Of a DNA stretch of 48,752 nt, positions 8,527 to 17,792 are shown piece after piece. The translations under genes and the position numbers were made by a program. The notes beneath the pieces were generated by a model. The model was not told the origin of the DNA and searched no databases. It saw only the letters and a program-made list of their open reading frames with translations. The first letter of the stretch is position 1. Each line of letters begins with the position of its first letter. Where the stretch lies: assembly GCA_016936255.1 (NCBI GenBank), contig JAFGYE010000094.1, positions 1-48,752 of the forward strand, given 5' to 3'. The DNA is from Marinifilaceae bacterium. Its GTDB lineage: Bacteria; Bacteroidota; Bacteroidia; Bacteroidales; Marinifilaceae.

Positions 8527-11232
8527 TTATTTAACAACCAGAACCTTCACGGTTTTGTTCATGTCTTTACCTGAAACTGTAAGCAGGTATGTACCTGTTG
8601 CATATCCATTTACATTAATGGAATGACTTTTTTCGGAACTCAACTGAGAAAACAACTGCGTTCCGCCCATCGTAAAAAGACTAATTTGTCTGCTGGAAGA
8701 AGATTCAAAATTGAGGTTTAAAATGTCGGACGTCGGATTGGGAAATACTTCAAATTTCGACTCATGAATTGGATTCTCAATTCCTGTAACAGTGCCGTCA
8801 TCAAAAGAAATCCAATTCAGATTGTGTTCTCCTGATTCAGACAATAAGCGTAAAATTGTTTTGCCTTTCGGGAGATCTATTGTTATGGATTTTGTTTGCC
8901 AGGATTGCCATCCATTGGTACTTCCAAAAGAAACAGATTCATTGGAAACCATTTCTCCGTTCACTGAGTTCAAAACAAGAATTTTTGCATTTTTTGCTGT
9001 AGCAAACCTGAAATTCATAGTGAAAGTTCCCGCTGCCGGCACATACAGCAGATATTCCAAATAATCACCGTCCGAAGCATAGGAAGTGTTTTTCCCTTTT
9101 CCTGTGTCGGTACAATCTTCCAACTCTAAGCCACTATTGATCATGAAATTTTCCGCTTCAATTTTTCCAGGAATTTCAAAATGCCTGTTGAAATTATTTT
9201 CGACAATTACATTTGCAAAAGACTCCAGTTCTTTAGAACCTGATTTTACACTATTTCCTGTATAGGAAAGTTTGATTTCATGATTATAAAACAAATCCTT
9301 CTCAGTCATTAGAATGATCTTCCGGCTGTTATTCGGATCCAAAATAAAATCTGAAATGGGAACTGATTCTCCATCAACCGTTAATTCAAATTCATTGATA
9401 TTAATATCGTTTTCAACCGATGTAATTGGCCGATTTACATCAAGAAATATTTCATTATCAATTTTTGCTGAACCGGCTTTTAACAGCTTAAAAGGAACAG
9501 CGCTTATTTCGACTGGTTCAATCAATGAAAAGTGGTTTACATTCAGCTCACCGCCATCAAACACAAGTTTAATTTTAACCATGCCTTTTGGCAGAATAAT
9601 GTTATTTATTGTGCTGGTTATATAGCTGGTCCAACTGCCTGTAGAAGGAAGTTCAAACGTTTCGGAAACTATCTGACCGTTTGCCTCAATATGCATAGAG
9701 GCTTTCCCGGTACCAGCTGTTCTGATTTCTAATTTATAGGCCGCATTAGCTTCCGAATTAACGGTATACTGTAACCACTCACCGCTTTTCACAAAACCAA
9801 CATTGTAACCATTGGTTTCCGTATCGTTACACTTCTCAATATCCACACCGTCATTACGGTATTCCCAACCCTGATTCCATGCCTTATATTCACCGGTATT
9901 TAGATGATAATTTGCAGTGTCTGTATCGAAGTAAGCACAGTTGTTTCTGCCCAGGTCATAATCGACGGCAAATATTTTCTGACTTGTTTTATGCGTTTTA
10001 AATGGTTTTGTTTCTGTTGTGTGAGGCTGACGAATAAGGGCATCAATTACATCGTACTGAATCGTACAATTTTCAAATTTGTGATTGTTGGCAAAGGTCA
10101 TAACCGCACTAAATGCTTCATCCGAAGTCATTGTACCATTGCCTTTCCACATCTCAATCATTTGTAAATAATCAGCATTCGTTTTAACCTTTAGTATGTT
10201 ATTAATGCCTGATTTTTTTACCGGCCACCAAGACCATCCCACATTGTTGCTTTCTGCTAATGCCGCCAAGTTTGTGAACCATGTATTGGAATTCTCACCT
10301 GTTTCACCCAACCAAACCGGACGATTTTGCTCATCTCTAAAATCTGTTATCCATTTTAATGCATTTGCATCATTGTATGTCCAATATTTATGAAAACTGT
10401 AAACCATGTTATCATCCCAGGCAGGAGTCAAACCAGAATAATCATTGGCAAACGAATTCCCCTCAATAAATAGGATGTGATTTTTATCAACTTCGCGAAT
10501 GGCATCAGTAATTTTGCCGTACAAATCACGAATTTGTGAATTGTTGCCTTCGGGAAACGTCCAATTGATTTCATTAATTAAATCATACCCGCCGATCCAT
10601 GGCTCGTTGCTGTATCTTTCAGCAATTTTTTTCCAGAGTGCAACTGTTTTGTCTTTGTTCAATTCACTTTCCCATAAGGATGGCTTCGAAGAATCGTAGT
10701 CAGAAATTGGAGCATCTTTCCCTTGTCCTCCTGGTGCTCCATGCAAATCAAGAATCAAATACATCTGATTATCGGCACACCACGAAAGCAAATCATCTAT
10801 CATGTCGAAGCCTTTGTTTGTCCATGTTATTTCGCCTTGTACAGGTTCATTTTCGATGGCAGGAGTAAACCATTTGTAATGCATTGCAACTCGTATACAA
10901 TTAAATCCCCATGCAGACATCGAGTCAACATCAATTTTTCTAAAATGATTTGAAAGCCAAACATCATAAAATTCGTTGGTGCGGGTCTCTCCTACTGTTT
11001 CAATTAATTTATTTCTGAACTCATGCTGAGTGTTAGCTACATCTGAAGACTGCATCATGTAACCTTCCTGAATCATCCAATTCCCGGTTCCGATACTTCT
11101 GATTATTAAATTGTTTCCATTTCCATCAACAATACTTGTTCCATTAACATGTGCAAATCCCTGCGAAAAAGCAGGAGCGGAAAAACTAAGGAACAAGAAT
11201 ATAAAAAAGGAGAGATTGAGAAAAATCTTCAT
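8527..11232 (-). CDS. multidomain GH5 glucanase with CBM6 modules and T9SS sorting domain
   Basis: Secreted endo- or exo-glucanase, 901 aa from the ATG at 11232, chosen because it opens a clean Sec signal (MKIFLNLSFF to AFSQ); longer readings run into the end of GH30. The GH5 barrel covers about 27-365: acid/base Glu221 in LINEINW, nucleophile Glu310 in WLGETGE, plus LDLHGAPGG and SFHKYW. A CBM6-like module follows (about 420-572, GEWLQYTV), then an Ig-like linker (about 575-665) and a second CBM6-like module (about 690-815, IPGKIEAENF, DYLEYLLYVP). The end (about 830-901) is a type A T9SS sorting domain with FPNPTSD and GTYLLTV, so the enzyme is exported through the outer membrane and anchored or released. 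Subfamily and linkage cannot be set by eye. It is the only T9SS cargo in the window. Confidence 0.92.
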   Translation of the reverse strand: MKIFLNLSFFIFLFLSFSAPAFSQGFAHVNGTSIVDGNGNNLIIRSIGTGNWMIQEGYMMQSSDVANTQHEFRNKLIETVGETRTNEFYDVWLSNHFRKIDVDSMSAWGFNCIRVAMHYKWFTPAIENEPVQGEITWTNKGFDMIDDLLSWCADNQMYLILDLHGAPGGQGKDAPISDYDSSKPSLWESELNKDKTVALWKKIAERYSNEPWIGGYDLINEINWTFPEGNNSQIRDLYGKITDAIREVDKNHILFIEGNSFANDYSGLTPAWDDNMVYSFHKYWTYNDANALKWITDFRDEQNRPVWLGETGENSNTWFTNLAALAESNNVGWSWWPVKKSGINNILKVKTNADYLQMIEMWKGNGTMTSDEAFSAVMTFANNHKFENCTIQYDVIDALIRQPHTTETKPFKTHKTSQKIFAVDYDLGRNNCAYFDTDTANYHLNTGEYKAWNQGWEYRNDGVDIEKCNDTETNGYNVGFVKSGEWLQYTVNSEANAAYKLEIRTAGTGKASMHIEANGQIVSETFELPSTGSWTSYITSTINNIILPKGMVKIKLVFDGGELNVNHFSLIEPVEISAVPFKLLKAGSAKIDNEIFLDVNRPITSVENDININEFELTVDGESVPISDFILDPNNSRKIILMTEKDLFYNHEIKLSYTGNSVKSGSKELESFANVIVENNFNRHFEIPGKIEAENFMINSGLELEDCTDTGKGKNTSYASDGDYLEYLLYVPAAGTFTMNFRFATAKNAKILVLNSVNGEMVSNESVSFGSTNGWQSWQTKSITIDLPKGKTILRLLSESGEHNLNWISFDDGTVTGIENPIHESKFEVFPNPTSDILNLNFESSSSRQISLFTMGGTQLFSQLSSEKSHSINVNGYATGTYLLTVSGKDMNKTVKVLVVK

Positions 11233-11341
11233 TTTACAATTCCCGTATTTTCCTTCTGATTGATATTCAAGTCGTCGTAACATATTTTTACTATTTAGCA
11301 GCAGTTTCATTGGTATAGATTTATTCCTGTTGGATTTGTGG

Positions 11342-12844
11342 TTATTCGTTAATAACAATTGTTGCAATTGAATGAGCAGGAAGAAGAGACAGTGCACCTC
11401 TTCCTTCTAACCATATTTTAAATTCAAGTTGCTGATCAGTTTGATTCATGGCTACAACAGCAATGCTATTGTCTTTATTTACAAAAGCTGTTGCCAGAAT
11501 ATTGTCATCATTCGAAGAACAAATGATACGTTGTGCACCCGGACGGATGTATTTTGAGAAATGCCCCAGGTAGTAATAGGAATTCATGTAAACAATTTCA
11601 CCCGTTTTTGTATTTCCGATTATTGGCGCGTAACAATAATTGGCAACATGATTTGGACCTCCATTTTCATCGAGTAAAACATTCCAATCCACCCAACCCG
11701 AAGCCGAATTATTTAGGTCATGAATAAGAGACTCTCCATATCTTTCTCCCCAACACCATTCACGAACCTTGCTGTAATCAAATGGAAATACACATCCTTC
11801 AGTGAAAATGGTTTTCTTGTCAGGGAATGCCTCAGACACAAGTTTCACGTTCTCAAAATGATCTCCGGTATACCAATGAAAACCAGTGCCCCAAATGTAT
11901 TTCGATGCTTCAATGTCATCAAAGACCACTTGAGCACGCTGGTACATTAATCCTCGGTTGTGATCCCAGATAATAATTTTCTTGTCCCCCATTAAACTAT
12001 TTTCAAGAGTTGGCCCCAGATAGTTTTTTACAAAATCTCTCTCTTCCTCTGCAGAAAAAATACAGGATTCCCAGCGTTGAACTGCCAATGGCTCATTTTG
12101 AACGGTAAGCCCCCAGAAATCAATCCCCTGCTTTTTATAAGCATCAAAGAATTTAACGAAATAATCAGCCCAAGTCTGAAAATATTCCGGTTTCAAACTT
12201 CCTCCTTCCAACATGTTGTTGTTGGTTTTCATCCACGCAGGAGGACTCCAGGGAGAAGCGAAAAGTTTCATTTCATTCCCTGATTTGGCTAAGGCTTCTT
12301 TGATAAAAGGAATTTTATACTTTTTATCGTGATTAATCGAAAAATTCTCTAAACTTGTGTCGCCGCTTACTTCTGCATAGGAATAGCTTTCACTTGAAAA
12401 ATCACAACTATGAATATGAGTGCGGCACAAACTATAGCCAATCCCTTTCTCCCGATCGAAATAAGCCTCTAAAATTTCGCTTTGTTTGTTTTTGGGAAGC
12501 TTATAAAAAGTTTCTGCTGCGGCATCAGTAAGCGCACCACCAAAACCTTCAATAATTTGAAAACGCTTTTTTGCATCTAATATAAGAGTGGAAAAATGTT
12601 CTTCCGGCTGATTAAAATCCCCAACCAACAGGTCATCAGATTTTGAGAATCTTAAATCCCCTTCTTTTGCGGTAGTATATTGAATTGCTTTTTCAAGAGT
12701 AATCTTATTACTGCTTCGACTATTCGTCTGCAAATTTTCATTTCTATTCTGTTGATTGCTTTGTCCGGCAATTAGATTGCATGCATTAAGAATGCCTGTG
12801 CTAATAACTGCAAATAAAAAATATTTCAATATTGTGCTTGTCAT
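11342..12844 (-). CDS. GH30 glucosylceramidase-like glucosidase/glucanase lipoprotein
   Basis: Retaining glycosidase of family GH30. Within a beta-1,3-glucan locus the best-supported role is removal of beta-1,6-linked glucose branches or cleavage of beta-1,6-glucan, as known for GH30 members of laminarin loci. The 500-aa product has a lipoprotein signal ending ILNAC (Cys22) with a non-acidic tail, favouring the periplasm. Motifs: IEGFGGALTDAAA (about 98-110), ASPWSPPAWMKTN (about 196-208), acid/base Glu251 in TVQNEPLAVQ, nucleophile Glu349 in IFTEGC, and a C-terminal beta-sandwich (GHFSKYIRPGAQRI). It is the first gene after the phased CTCAAA array, with the GH5 gene 109 bp downstream. Subfamily (GH30_1 versus GH30_3) not resolved. 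Confidence 0.93.
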   Translation of the reverse strand: MTSTILKYFLFAVISTGILNACNLIAGQSNQQNRNENLQTNSRSSNKITLEKAIQYTTAKEGDLRFSKSDDLLVGDFNQPEEHFSTLILDAKKRFQIIEGFGGALTDAAAETFYKLPKNKQSEILEAYFDREKGIGYSLCRTHIHSCDFSSESYSYAEVSGDTSLENFSINHDKKYKIPFIKEALAKSGNEMKLFASPWSPPAWMKTNNNMLEGGSLKPEYFQTWADYFVKFFDAYKKQGIDFWGLTVQNEPLAVQRWESCIFSAEEERDFVKNYLGPTLENSLMGDKKIIIWDHNRGLMYQRAQVVFDDIEASKYIWGTGFHWYTGDHFENVKLVSEAFPDKKTIFTEGCVFPFDYSKVREWCWGERYGESLIHDLNNSASGWVDWNVLLDENGGPNHVANYCYAPIIGNTKTGEIVYMNSYYYLGHFSKYIRPGAQRIICSSNDDNILATAFVNKDNSIAVVAMNQTDQQLEFKIWLEGRGALSLLPAHSIATIVINE

Positions 12845-12869
12845 TTATCTGTTTGTTTGATTTTCAAAA

Positions 12870-12877
12870 CAAATATA
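12870..12877 (-). promoter_or_regulatory. candidate -7 promoter box for GH30
   Basis: The minus strand reads TATATTTG, a full match to the Bacteroidota TAnnTTTG -7 consensus, 25 bp before the GH30 ATG. No TTG was found at the -33 spacing, as expected if an activator is needed. The phased array begins 31 bp upstream of it. Confidence 0.5.
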
Positions 12878-12907
12878 TATGCACACAATATGGTAACATG
12901 AGTTTAA

Positions 12908-12960
12908 TACCTCTCAAATACTCCTCAAACGTTTACAGATACTACTCAAAACCTCTCAAA
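12908..12960. promoter_or_regulatory. phased 11-bp direct-repeat array, likely regulator operator
   Basis: Four copies of an 11-bp unit: TACCTCTCAAA (12908), TACTCCTCAAA (12919), TACTACTCAAA (12940) and AACCTCTCAAA (12950). The CTCAAA cores start at 12913, 12924, 12945 and 12955, i.e. spaced 11, 21 and 10 bp, placing every core on the same DNA face. It lies between the regulator gene and its first downstream enzyme gene, at about -45 to -97 relative to the predicted GH30 start point. This suggests cooperative binding by the adjacent LuxR-type regulator; the binding itself is inference. Confidence 0.65.
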
Positions 12961-13048
12961 AAACAATATAAGCCTTATTTACTGATGTTTACATTTGAAA
13001 TTAATTTCGTTTACTTGACCGTTTACTGGATCGGAAACTAGCGAAAAA

Positions 13049-16009
13049 TTACAAATCCATAAGGTATTTCTGCAAAGATTTATTAGAATCAAGTTCTAAT
13101 TTTTTTCGAAGGCGATAGCGGTCGTTTTCAATAGCACGTGTGGTTTTGTGCATAAATTCCGCAATCTCTTTTGAAGAAAGATTCATTCTAACGTACGAAG
13201 CAACCTTTACCTCAGACAAAGTTAAAGTCGGATGTTCGTTACGTAACTTACTTATAAATTCATTATACATTTTGTCCAATCGAGGCTCGAGGTATTTCCA
13301 TTCCTTATCATCGTTGATTTCGTTATCGATCTCATCAATTACAATTTGCAAACCATTTTTTACTGCTGGCAGTGCTTTAGAAGCGAGTCCCAGCATACGA
13401 TTTTTATAATTGATTAAAACCCGATTTCGATTTACGGTGTAAAAAGTTAGTTTTTCCAGTTCCGATTCAATATTTTCCTTTTCAAGTTCGGCAATTCTTT
13501 TTTCCTTAAAAGCCTGTTCCTGCAGGAATTTAATTTTTAAAAGTCGCAATCGATAATTGTAAACACCCAGTATAACACCTGCAATAAGGCTAACAACCAG
13601 CAAAATAAACCACTCCGTTTTCCAGAATGGAGGAAGAATATTAATACTCAATTCAGCAATATTATCCCCCCATTTGTCATCATTATTTGAGGCCTGAACT
13701 TTAAATGTATAACTTCCATTCTTTAAATTTGAATAAGATGCAAAGCGATGTTCTGAATTGGAATCGTACCAATTTTCATCGAATCCTTCCAATTTATATT
13801 TGTACTGACACTTTTTAGGATGAGTATAATTTAAGGCGGCAAATTCAATTGAAAAAACCTTATCGGAATAAGTTAACTCAATCTCCTGAGTGTAGGTGAT
13901 ATCATTTTTCAATTTAATGTTCTGATTGATTGAATCGCCTGGTAATACTTCCTGATTTAAAATTTTTAGTTTCGTAAAATAAATTTTGGGAATACTAAGA
14001 TTTAAAGACAATTCAGAAGGATTGAAGATGTCCAGACCATTTTTAGAACCGGCAATAAAAGTACCATCTTGTAATTTAATAAAAACCTGAGAATTAAACT
14101 CATTCGACGATAATCCATCTGATTTGTCAAAAGACATAAATTTGCTTGAATCTTTTTTTAACCAGGCAATTCCATCATAAGTAGTTACCCAAATTCCCCC
14201 TGCTGCATCTTCTTCTATTCCAAGGATAATCATTCCTGGCAAACCATTTTTTATTGTATACTGAATGGCTTCTTTTTCTTTTTTATTGTATTTAAACAAA
14301 CCGTAGCCTTCGGTACCTATCCATACGTTTCCCCAACTATCCTGAAACAAATCCTTAATTACTCCCTCTGTAGTAATATTTGAATTTGTGTTTATTCTCA
14401 ATACATTATTCACTTGCTTATCATATACATATATGCCATTTCCTTCGGTACCAAACCATATGTCACCATCGGAATCCTCCATAACAGACATTACATTAGA
14501 ATGATTAATTTTGATCAATTCATTAGAGGATGGTCCAATATTTTTAAATATCTCTGTATCTGAATTAAAAATATCAACACCATTGCCCAAAAGTCCCAGC
14601 CAATTTTTTCCCTGACTATCCACCAAAATGGTCCAAACATTTTCGGAATGTAAACTTGAATTATTTTGAGAATTCTGATGAAAACGCTTAAAAGAATTCG
14701 TATTGTAATTATATATATTTAAACCAGCATTGTAAGTACCTACCAAAATATTGCCATTTACATCCTCTGCCAAACTAGTAATAACATTGCCTGATATACT
14801 TGATTCATCTATAATCTCAGAATAAAAATGAGTCAATTTATATTCTTTGTCAATTACGTGTAAACCCGATCCATCAGTTCCTATCCAAACATTTCCTTTG
14901 CTGTCCTGTAAAATACTAAGAACCGATTTACCTTTAAAAAAGGAACGAATATTATCAGGCAATCGTTTGTTTGCAAATTTCCTCGCAAGAGGATCATAAT
15001 AGGCTACGCCTTTATCATATGTTCCTACCCAAACTCTGTTGGCATGGTCTTTATATAAGGTATAAACCTGATTGCTTGGCAAGCAATTAAAATCAGCATC
15101 ATTAAAATTCACATAATCAAATGTTTCTTTTCGGGTATCCAATATGTTAATTCCTCCCCCATCTGAAGCAATCCAAATTTTACCATCCGAATTTACAATC
15201 ATATCTCCAGTCAGAACTTCAGAACTCAACCCATTTTCTTTAAAATAGAATTTTGATTTTTCCGATTCAAGATTGTATTTGCATAAGCCATGCTTGTCAG
15301 CAGATATCCATAAATTCCCCTCTCCGTCATCGAGAAGCCGCTTTCGGTAATTCCCTGAATTTAATTTTAAATTGTTGCAGGATATCGTAAAAAACTTACC
15401 AGTCATTCTATCCAAACGCTGTATATCTTTTTCAAAAGTTGCAATAAATAATTGTCCATCGTTGGTTTCCACAATATCACTTACCACATAAGAATTTATG
15501 CTTTGAGGCTCTTTATTAGGACGATAAACCTTAAAAGAATCAGTGCTTTTATTAAAAAAAGCAAGACCATTGTTACTACCTATGCATACTGTTCCATCTT
15601 TCAGAACTTTTATCCGATTAACCTGATTTCCTATGCCATAACCGGAACCGTATTTTTTAAATTGATTTGTTTTTGGATTGAATCTATTCATTCCATTTTG
15701 ATAGGTTCCCACCCAAATATATCCATCTTTATCTTCAGCCATTGATAATATTCTATTGCCCGAAATAGAATTGGTATCTTGAGTATTTCGATAAACTTTT
15801 ACCTCATAACCGTCAAAACGGCAAAAACCATCCCGGGTACCAAACCACATAAATCCTGTACTGCTCTGTAAAATGCATTCTACATTATTATGTGGCAGTC
15901 CTTGTTCTTTTGTGATTTTATTAAAACAGTATTGTCCAAACGAAAAATTAAGACAAAAAATTAACAGAATGCTTGAAAAAAGCTTTTTATTTTTTATAAT
16001 TTTTATCAT
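13049..16009 (-). CDS. membrane propeller / Y_Y_Y / LuxR-HTH regulator without kinase (locus 1)
   Basis: Likely one-component transmembrane activator of locus 1. The 986-aa protein has a signal peptide (to FGQ, about 26), two seven-bladed-type sensor propellers built from repeats such as GYIWVGTYQNGMNRF and GNVWIGTDGSGLHVI (about 30-700), a Y_Y_Y domain (about 720-795, CQYKYKLEGFDENW), one TM helix (about 798-820), a coiled coil (about 825-860) and a C-terminal LuxR-like helix-turn-helix (about 926-986, LTLSEVKVASYVRMNLSSKEIAEFM). Unlike hybrid two-component systems it shows no HisKA, HATPase or receiver domain. A periplasmic glycan ligand is expected from the architecture. It lies just upstream of the phased array and GH30. 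Confidence 0.9.
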   Translation of the reverse strand: MIKIIKNKKLFSSILLIFCLNFSFGQYCFNKITKEQGLPHNNVECILQSSTGFMWFGTRDGFCRFDGYEVKVYRNTQDTNSISGNRILSMAEDKDGYIWVGTYQNGMNRFNPKTNQFKKYGSGYGIGNQVNRIKVLKDGTVCIGSNNGLAFFNKSTDSFKVYRPNKEPQSINSYVVSDIVETNDGQLFIATFEKDIQRLDRMTGKFFTISCNNLKLNSGNYRKRLLDDGEGNLWISADKHGLCKYNLESEKSKFYFKENGLSSEVLTGDMIVNSDGKIWIASDGGGINILDTRKETFDYVNFNDADFNCLPSNQVYTLYKDHANRVWVGTYDKGVAYYDPLARKFANKRLPDNIRSFFKGKSVLSILQDSKGNVWIGTDGSGLHVIDKEYKLTHFYSEIIDESSISGNVITSLAEDVNGNILVGTYNAGLNIYNYNTNSFKRFHQNSQNNSSLHSENVWTILVDSQGKNWLGLLGNGVDIFNSDTEIFKNIGPSSNELIKINHSNVMSVMEDSDGDIWFGTEGNGIYVYDKQVNNVLRINTNSNITTEGVIKDLFQDSWGNVWIGTEGYGLFKYNKKEKEAIQYTIKNGLPGMIILGIEEDAAGGIWVTTYDGIAWLKKDSSKFMSFDKSDGLSSNEFNSQVFIKLQDGTFIAGSKNGLDIFNPSELSLNLSIPKIYFTKLKILNQEVLPGDSINQNIKLKNDITYTQEIELTYSDKVFSIEFAALNYTHPKKCQYKYKLEGFDENWYDSNSEHRFASYSNLKNGSYTFKVQASNNDDKWGDNIAELSINILPPFWKTEWFILLVVSLIAGVILGVYNYRLRLLKIKFLQEQAFKEKRIAELEKENIESELEKLTFYTVNRNRVLINYKNRMLGLASKALPAVKNGLQIVIDEIDNEINDDKEWKYLEPRLDKMYNEFISKLRNEHPTLTLSEVKVASYVRMNLSSKEIAEFMHKTTRAIENDRYRLRKKLELDSNKSLQKYLMDL

Positions 16010-16029
16010 CGGCAGTGACTATGAATCCT

Positions 16030-16037
16030 CAAATATA
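16030..16037 (-). promoter_or_regulatory. candidate -7 box of the locus 1 regulator
   Basis: The minus strand reads TATATTTG, matching TAnnTTTG, 20 bp before the ATG at 16009. It overlaps TCCTCAAA (16026-16033), the same 8-mer found in the second unit of the array at 12908-12960, which hints at autoregulation; an 8-mer can recur by chance. The rest of 16038-16230 is A+T-rich with no gene seen. Confidence 0.4.
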
Positions 16038-16230
16038 CAATAAATCATATACTTTAAAAGCAGACTTAATATCGATTGCTTTCAATACATATTCTTGTAG
16101 AAAAAAGAAGATAAAATAAGTTTTATAATAAATATAAACATAGGGAACAAAAACATCACTATTCTTAAAAAAACAAGTGCAGATACTATTTCAAAAGACA
16201 ATTAATAGATCATTAGTTTTACAAAACATA

Positions 16231-16254
16231 AAAAATCATCCCTTTCGGGATGAT
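16231..16254 (-). terminator. Rho-independent terminator closing locus 2
   Basis: ATCATCCC (16235-16242) and GGGATGAT (16247-16254) form an 8-bp perfect stem with loop TTTC. On the minus strand it is followed by a run of T (complement of 16231-16235). It lies about 57 bp after the stop of the last locus 2 gene. Confidence 0.8.
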
Positions 16255-16310
16255 CTTTACCAAAATGAATGAAGGCAATACTTCTATTTCCTTCGCTAAC
16301 CAAAAACAAT

Positions 16311-17672
16311 TTAAGTCGTTGTTTCAGCCAATCTGCGCTGATCCAAATCAGATTTCATGACCACACAGGTTTCGTGATCGATGGTATAGAAATACAGTAG
16401 AATTGCGCATGACATGTATAGTATTCCGGGAATCACGGATATCATGAGTTTAATGCCTGTTATGGCTGTTTCTGTTTGCTCCACATTGGGTGTAAAGTTG
16501 AATATGGCAAGCATCCATCCGGCCAAGGCGCCACCAATTCCCCATCCTGCCTTTTGAGCAAAAGTAGCTGCTGAAAAGACCAATCCGGTTGAACGACGTC
16601 CGGTTTTCCATTCCGAATAATCGGCCGTATCGGCCAGCATTGTCCATAGTAATGGTACAGCAGGAGCATATGACATTTTTGCAAGAATATTAAATGCATA
16701 AATCATGGTCAGATTATTGGCTGCAGGAAGATACAGGCAGATGAAGAAAAAACCCGATAACAATGAACTAGCCAAAAACACATTGCGTTTACCGAATCGT
16801 TTTGCCAATGGTTTTGAAAATGGAATGGCAACAATCAGTGCCACAGTACCAATTACATTAAACAATTGAACATTTTCTTCCTTGCCTATATAGTATTTAA
16901 AATAGTATGCAATGGACAAATTTTGCATTGCAAACATGATAAACGAAATAATGCCAACAAAAAACAGAATCAGCCAGGGTTTGTTCTTAAATAAATTTTG
17001 GAAATCTTCTTTCAGTGATTCTTTCTGTTCTTTAGGAGGCTGCACTCTCTCTTTCGTTGTTTTAAAAGTAATCATGAACAAAACAAAACTGATAACAGAA
17101 AACAAAATCAGTGTGTACTGATAACCTTTTGCATTATCACCTCCGCCAAAATACAGAGCTAGTGAAAGTGCCGTACCCGAAACAATAAATTGCCCGACAA
17201 ATGCAAAAATAAAACGATACGAATTAAGGCCGGCTCTTTCGTAAGAATCAGAAGTCATTACCGCTCCTAGTGAAGAATAAGGAAGATTTATTGCAGTAAA
17301 TACACTCATTAATAAAATATAGGTAACACCAGCATAAATTACTTTACCAGTTGGTCCCAAATCGGGCGTTGTAAAAGTTAATACTGCCAACACACTATAC
17401 GGTAAAGCCATCCATAAAATGTAAGGCCGGAATTTCCCCCAGCGTGTATTTGTTCTGTCAGCAATGATTCCCATGATAGGATCACTTATCATGTCCCAAA
17501 AACGGGCTATCAGCATGATAGTACCTGCGGCAGCCGCGGAAATTCCAAAAGTATCGGTATAAAAAATCAGTATCCAAAACCCAACCATATCCCATACAAA
17601 ATGGGAGGCGGTATCGCCTAAGCTGTAACCTACTTTTTCTTTTAATGATAGTTTTGATTCTATTTCAGTCAT
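16311..17672 (-). CDS. GPH-family (MelB-like) sugar:cation symporter
   Basis: Inner-membrane symporter of the glycoside-pentoside-hexuronide family, expected to import glucosides or short oligosaccharides into the cytosol. The 453-aa protein has about 12 hydrophobic helices and the family signature near the N-terminus: ARFWDMISDPIMGIIADRT (about 52-70) followed by WGKFRPYILW. A second signature half, MLADTADYSEWKTGRRSTG, lies around 345-363. It is the last gene of locus 2 before the terminator and sits 120 bp after the mutarotase-like gene, a larger gap than most in the operon. It is a distant paralogue of the symporter at 18801-20303. Exact substrate and coupling ion are not visible. Confidence 0.93.
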   Translation of the reverse strand: MTEIESKLSLKEKVGYSLGDTASHFVWDMVGFWILIFYTDTFGISAAAAGTIMLIARFWDMISDPIMGIIADRTNTRWGKFRPYILWMALPYSVLAVLTFTTPDLGPTGKVIYAGVTYILLMSVFTAINLPYSSLGAVMTSDSYERAGLNSYRFIFAFVGQFIVSGTALSLALYFGGGDNAKGYQYTLILFSVISFVLFMITFKTTKERVQPPKEQKESLKEDFQNLFKNKPWLILFFVGIISFIMFAMQNLSIAYYFKYYIGKEENVQLFNVIGTVALIVAIPFSKPLAKRFGKRNVFLASSLLSGFFFICLYLPAANNLTMIYAFNILAKMSYAPAVPLLWTMLADTADYSEWKTGRRSTGLVFSAATFAQKAGWGIGGALAGWMLAIFNFTPNVEQTETAITGIKLMISVIPGILYMSCAILLYFYTIDHETCVVMKSDLDQRRLAETTT

Positions 17673-17792
17673 TGCTGTGTATTTTTTAATTATTATTTTT
17701 AAACCCGAGCCTTAATTCTCCTCTTCTAGTTAGGAGCGAATACGCACTAGCGCTAATGATTTTTTTTATAATGAATTTTAAGCGGACACTGG

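Noticed and set aside
8307-8537. 76-codon frame with ATG on the minus strand between GH5 and susC
   Set aside because: It overlaps the GH5 stop, lacks a ribosome-binding context and its translation looks random; the other frame after the GH5 stop is the more protein-like one.
11233-11397. N-terminal extension of GH5 by 55 residues
   Set aside because: It would overlap the end of the GH30 gene and bury the clear signal peptide that begins at 11232.
17717-17736. CTCCT/AGGAG inverted repeat before the last GPH symporter
   Set aside because: Only a 5-bp stem and no T-run; could be chance, so not listed as a feature.
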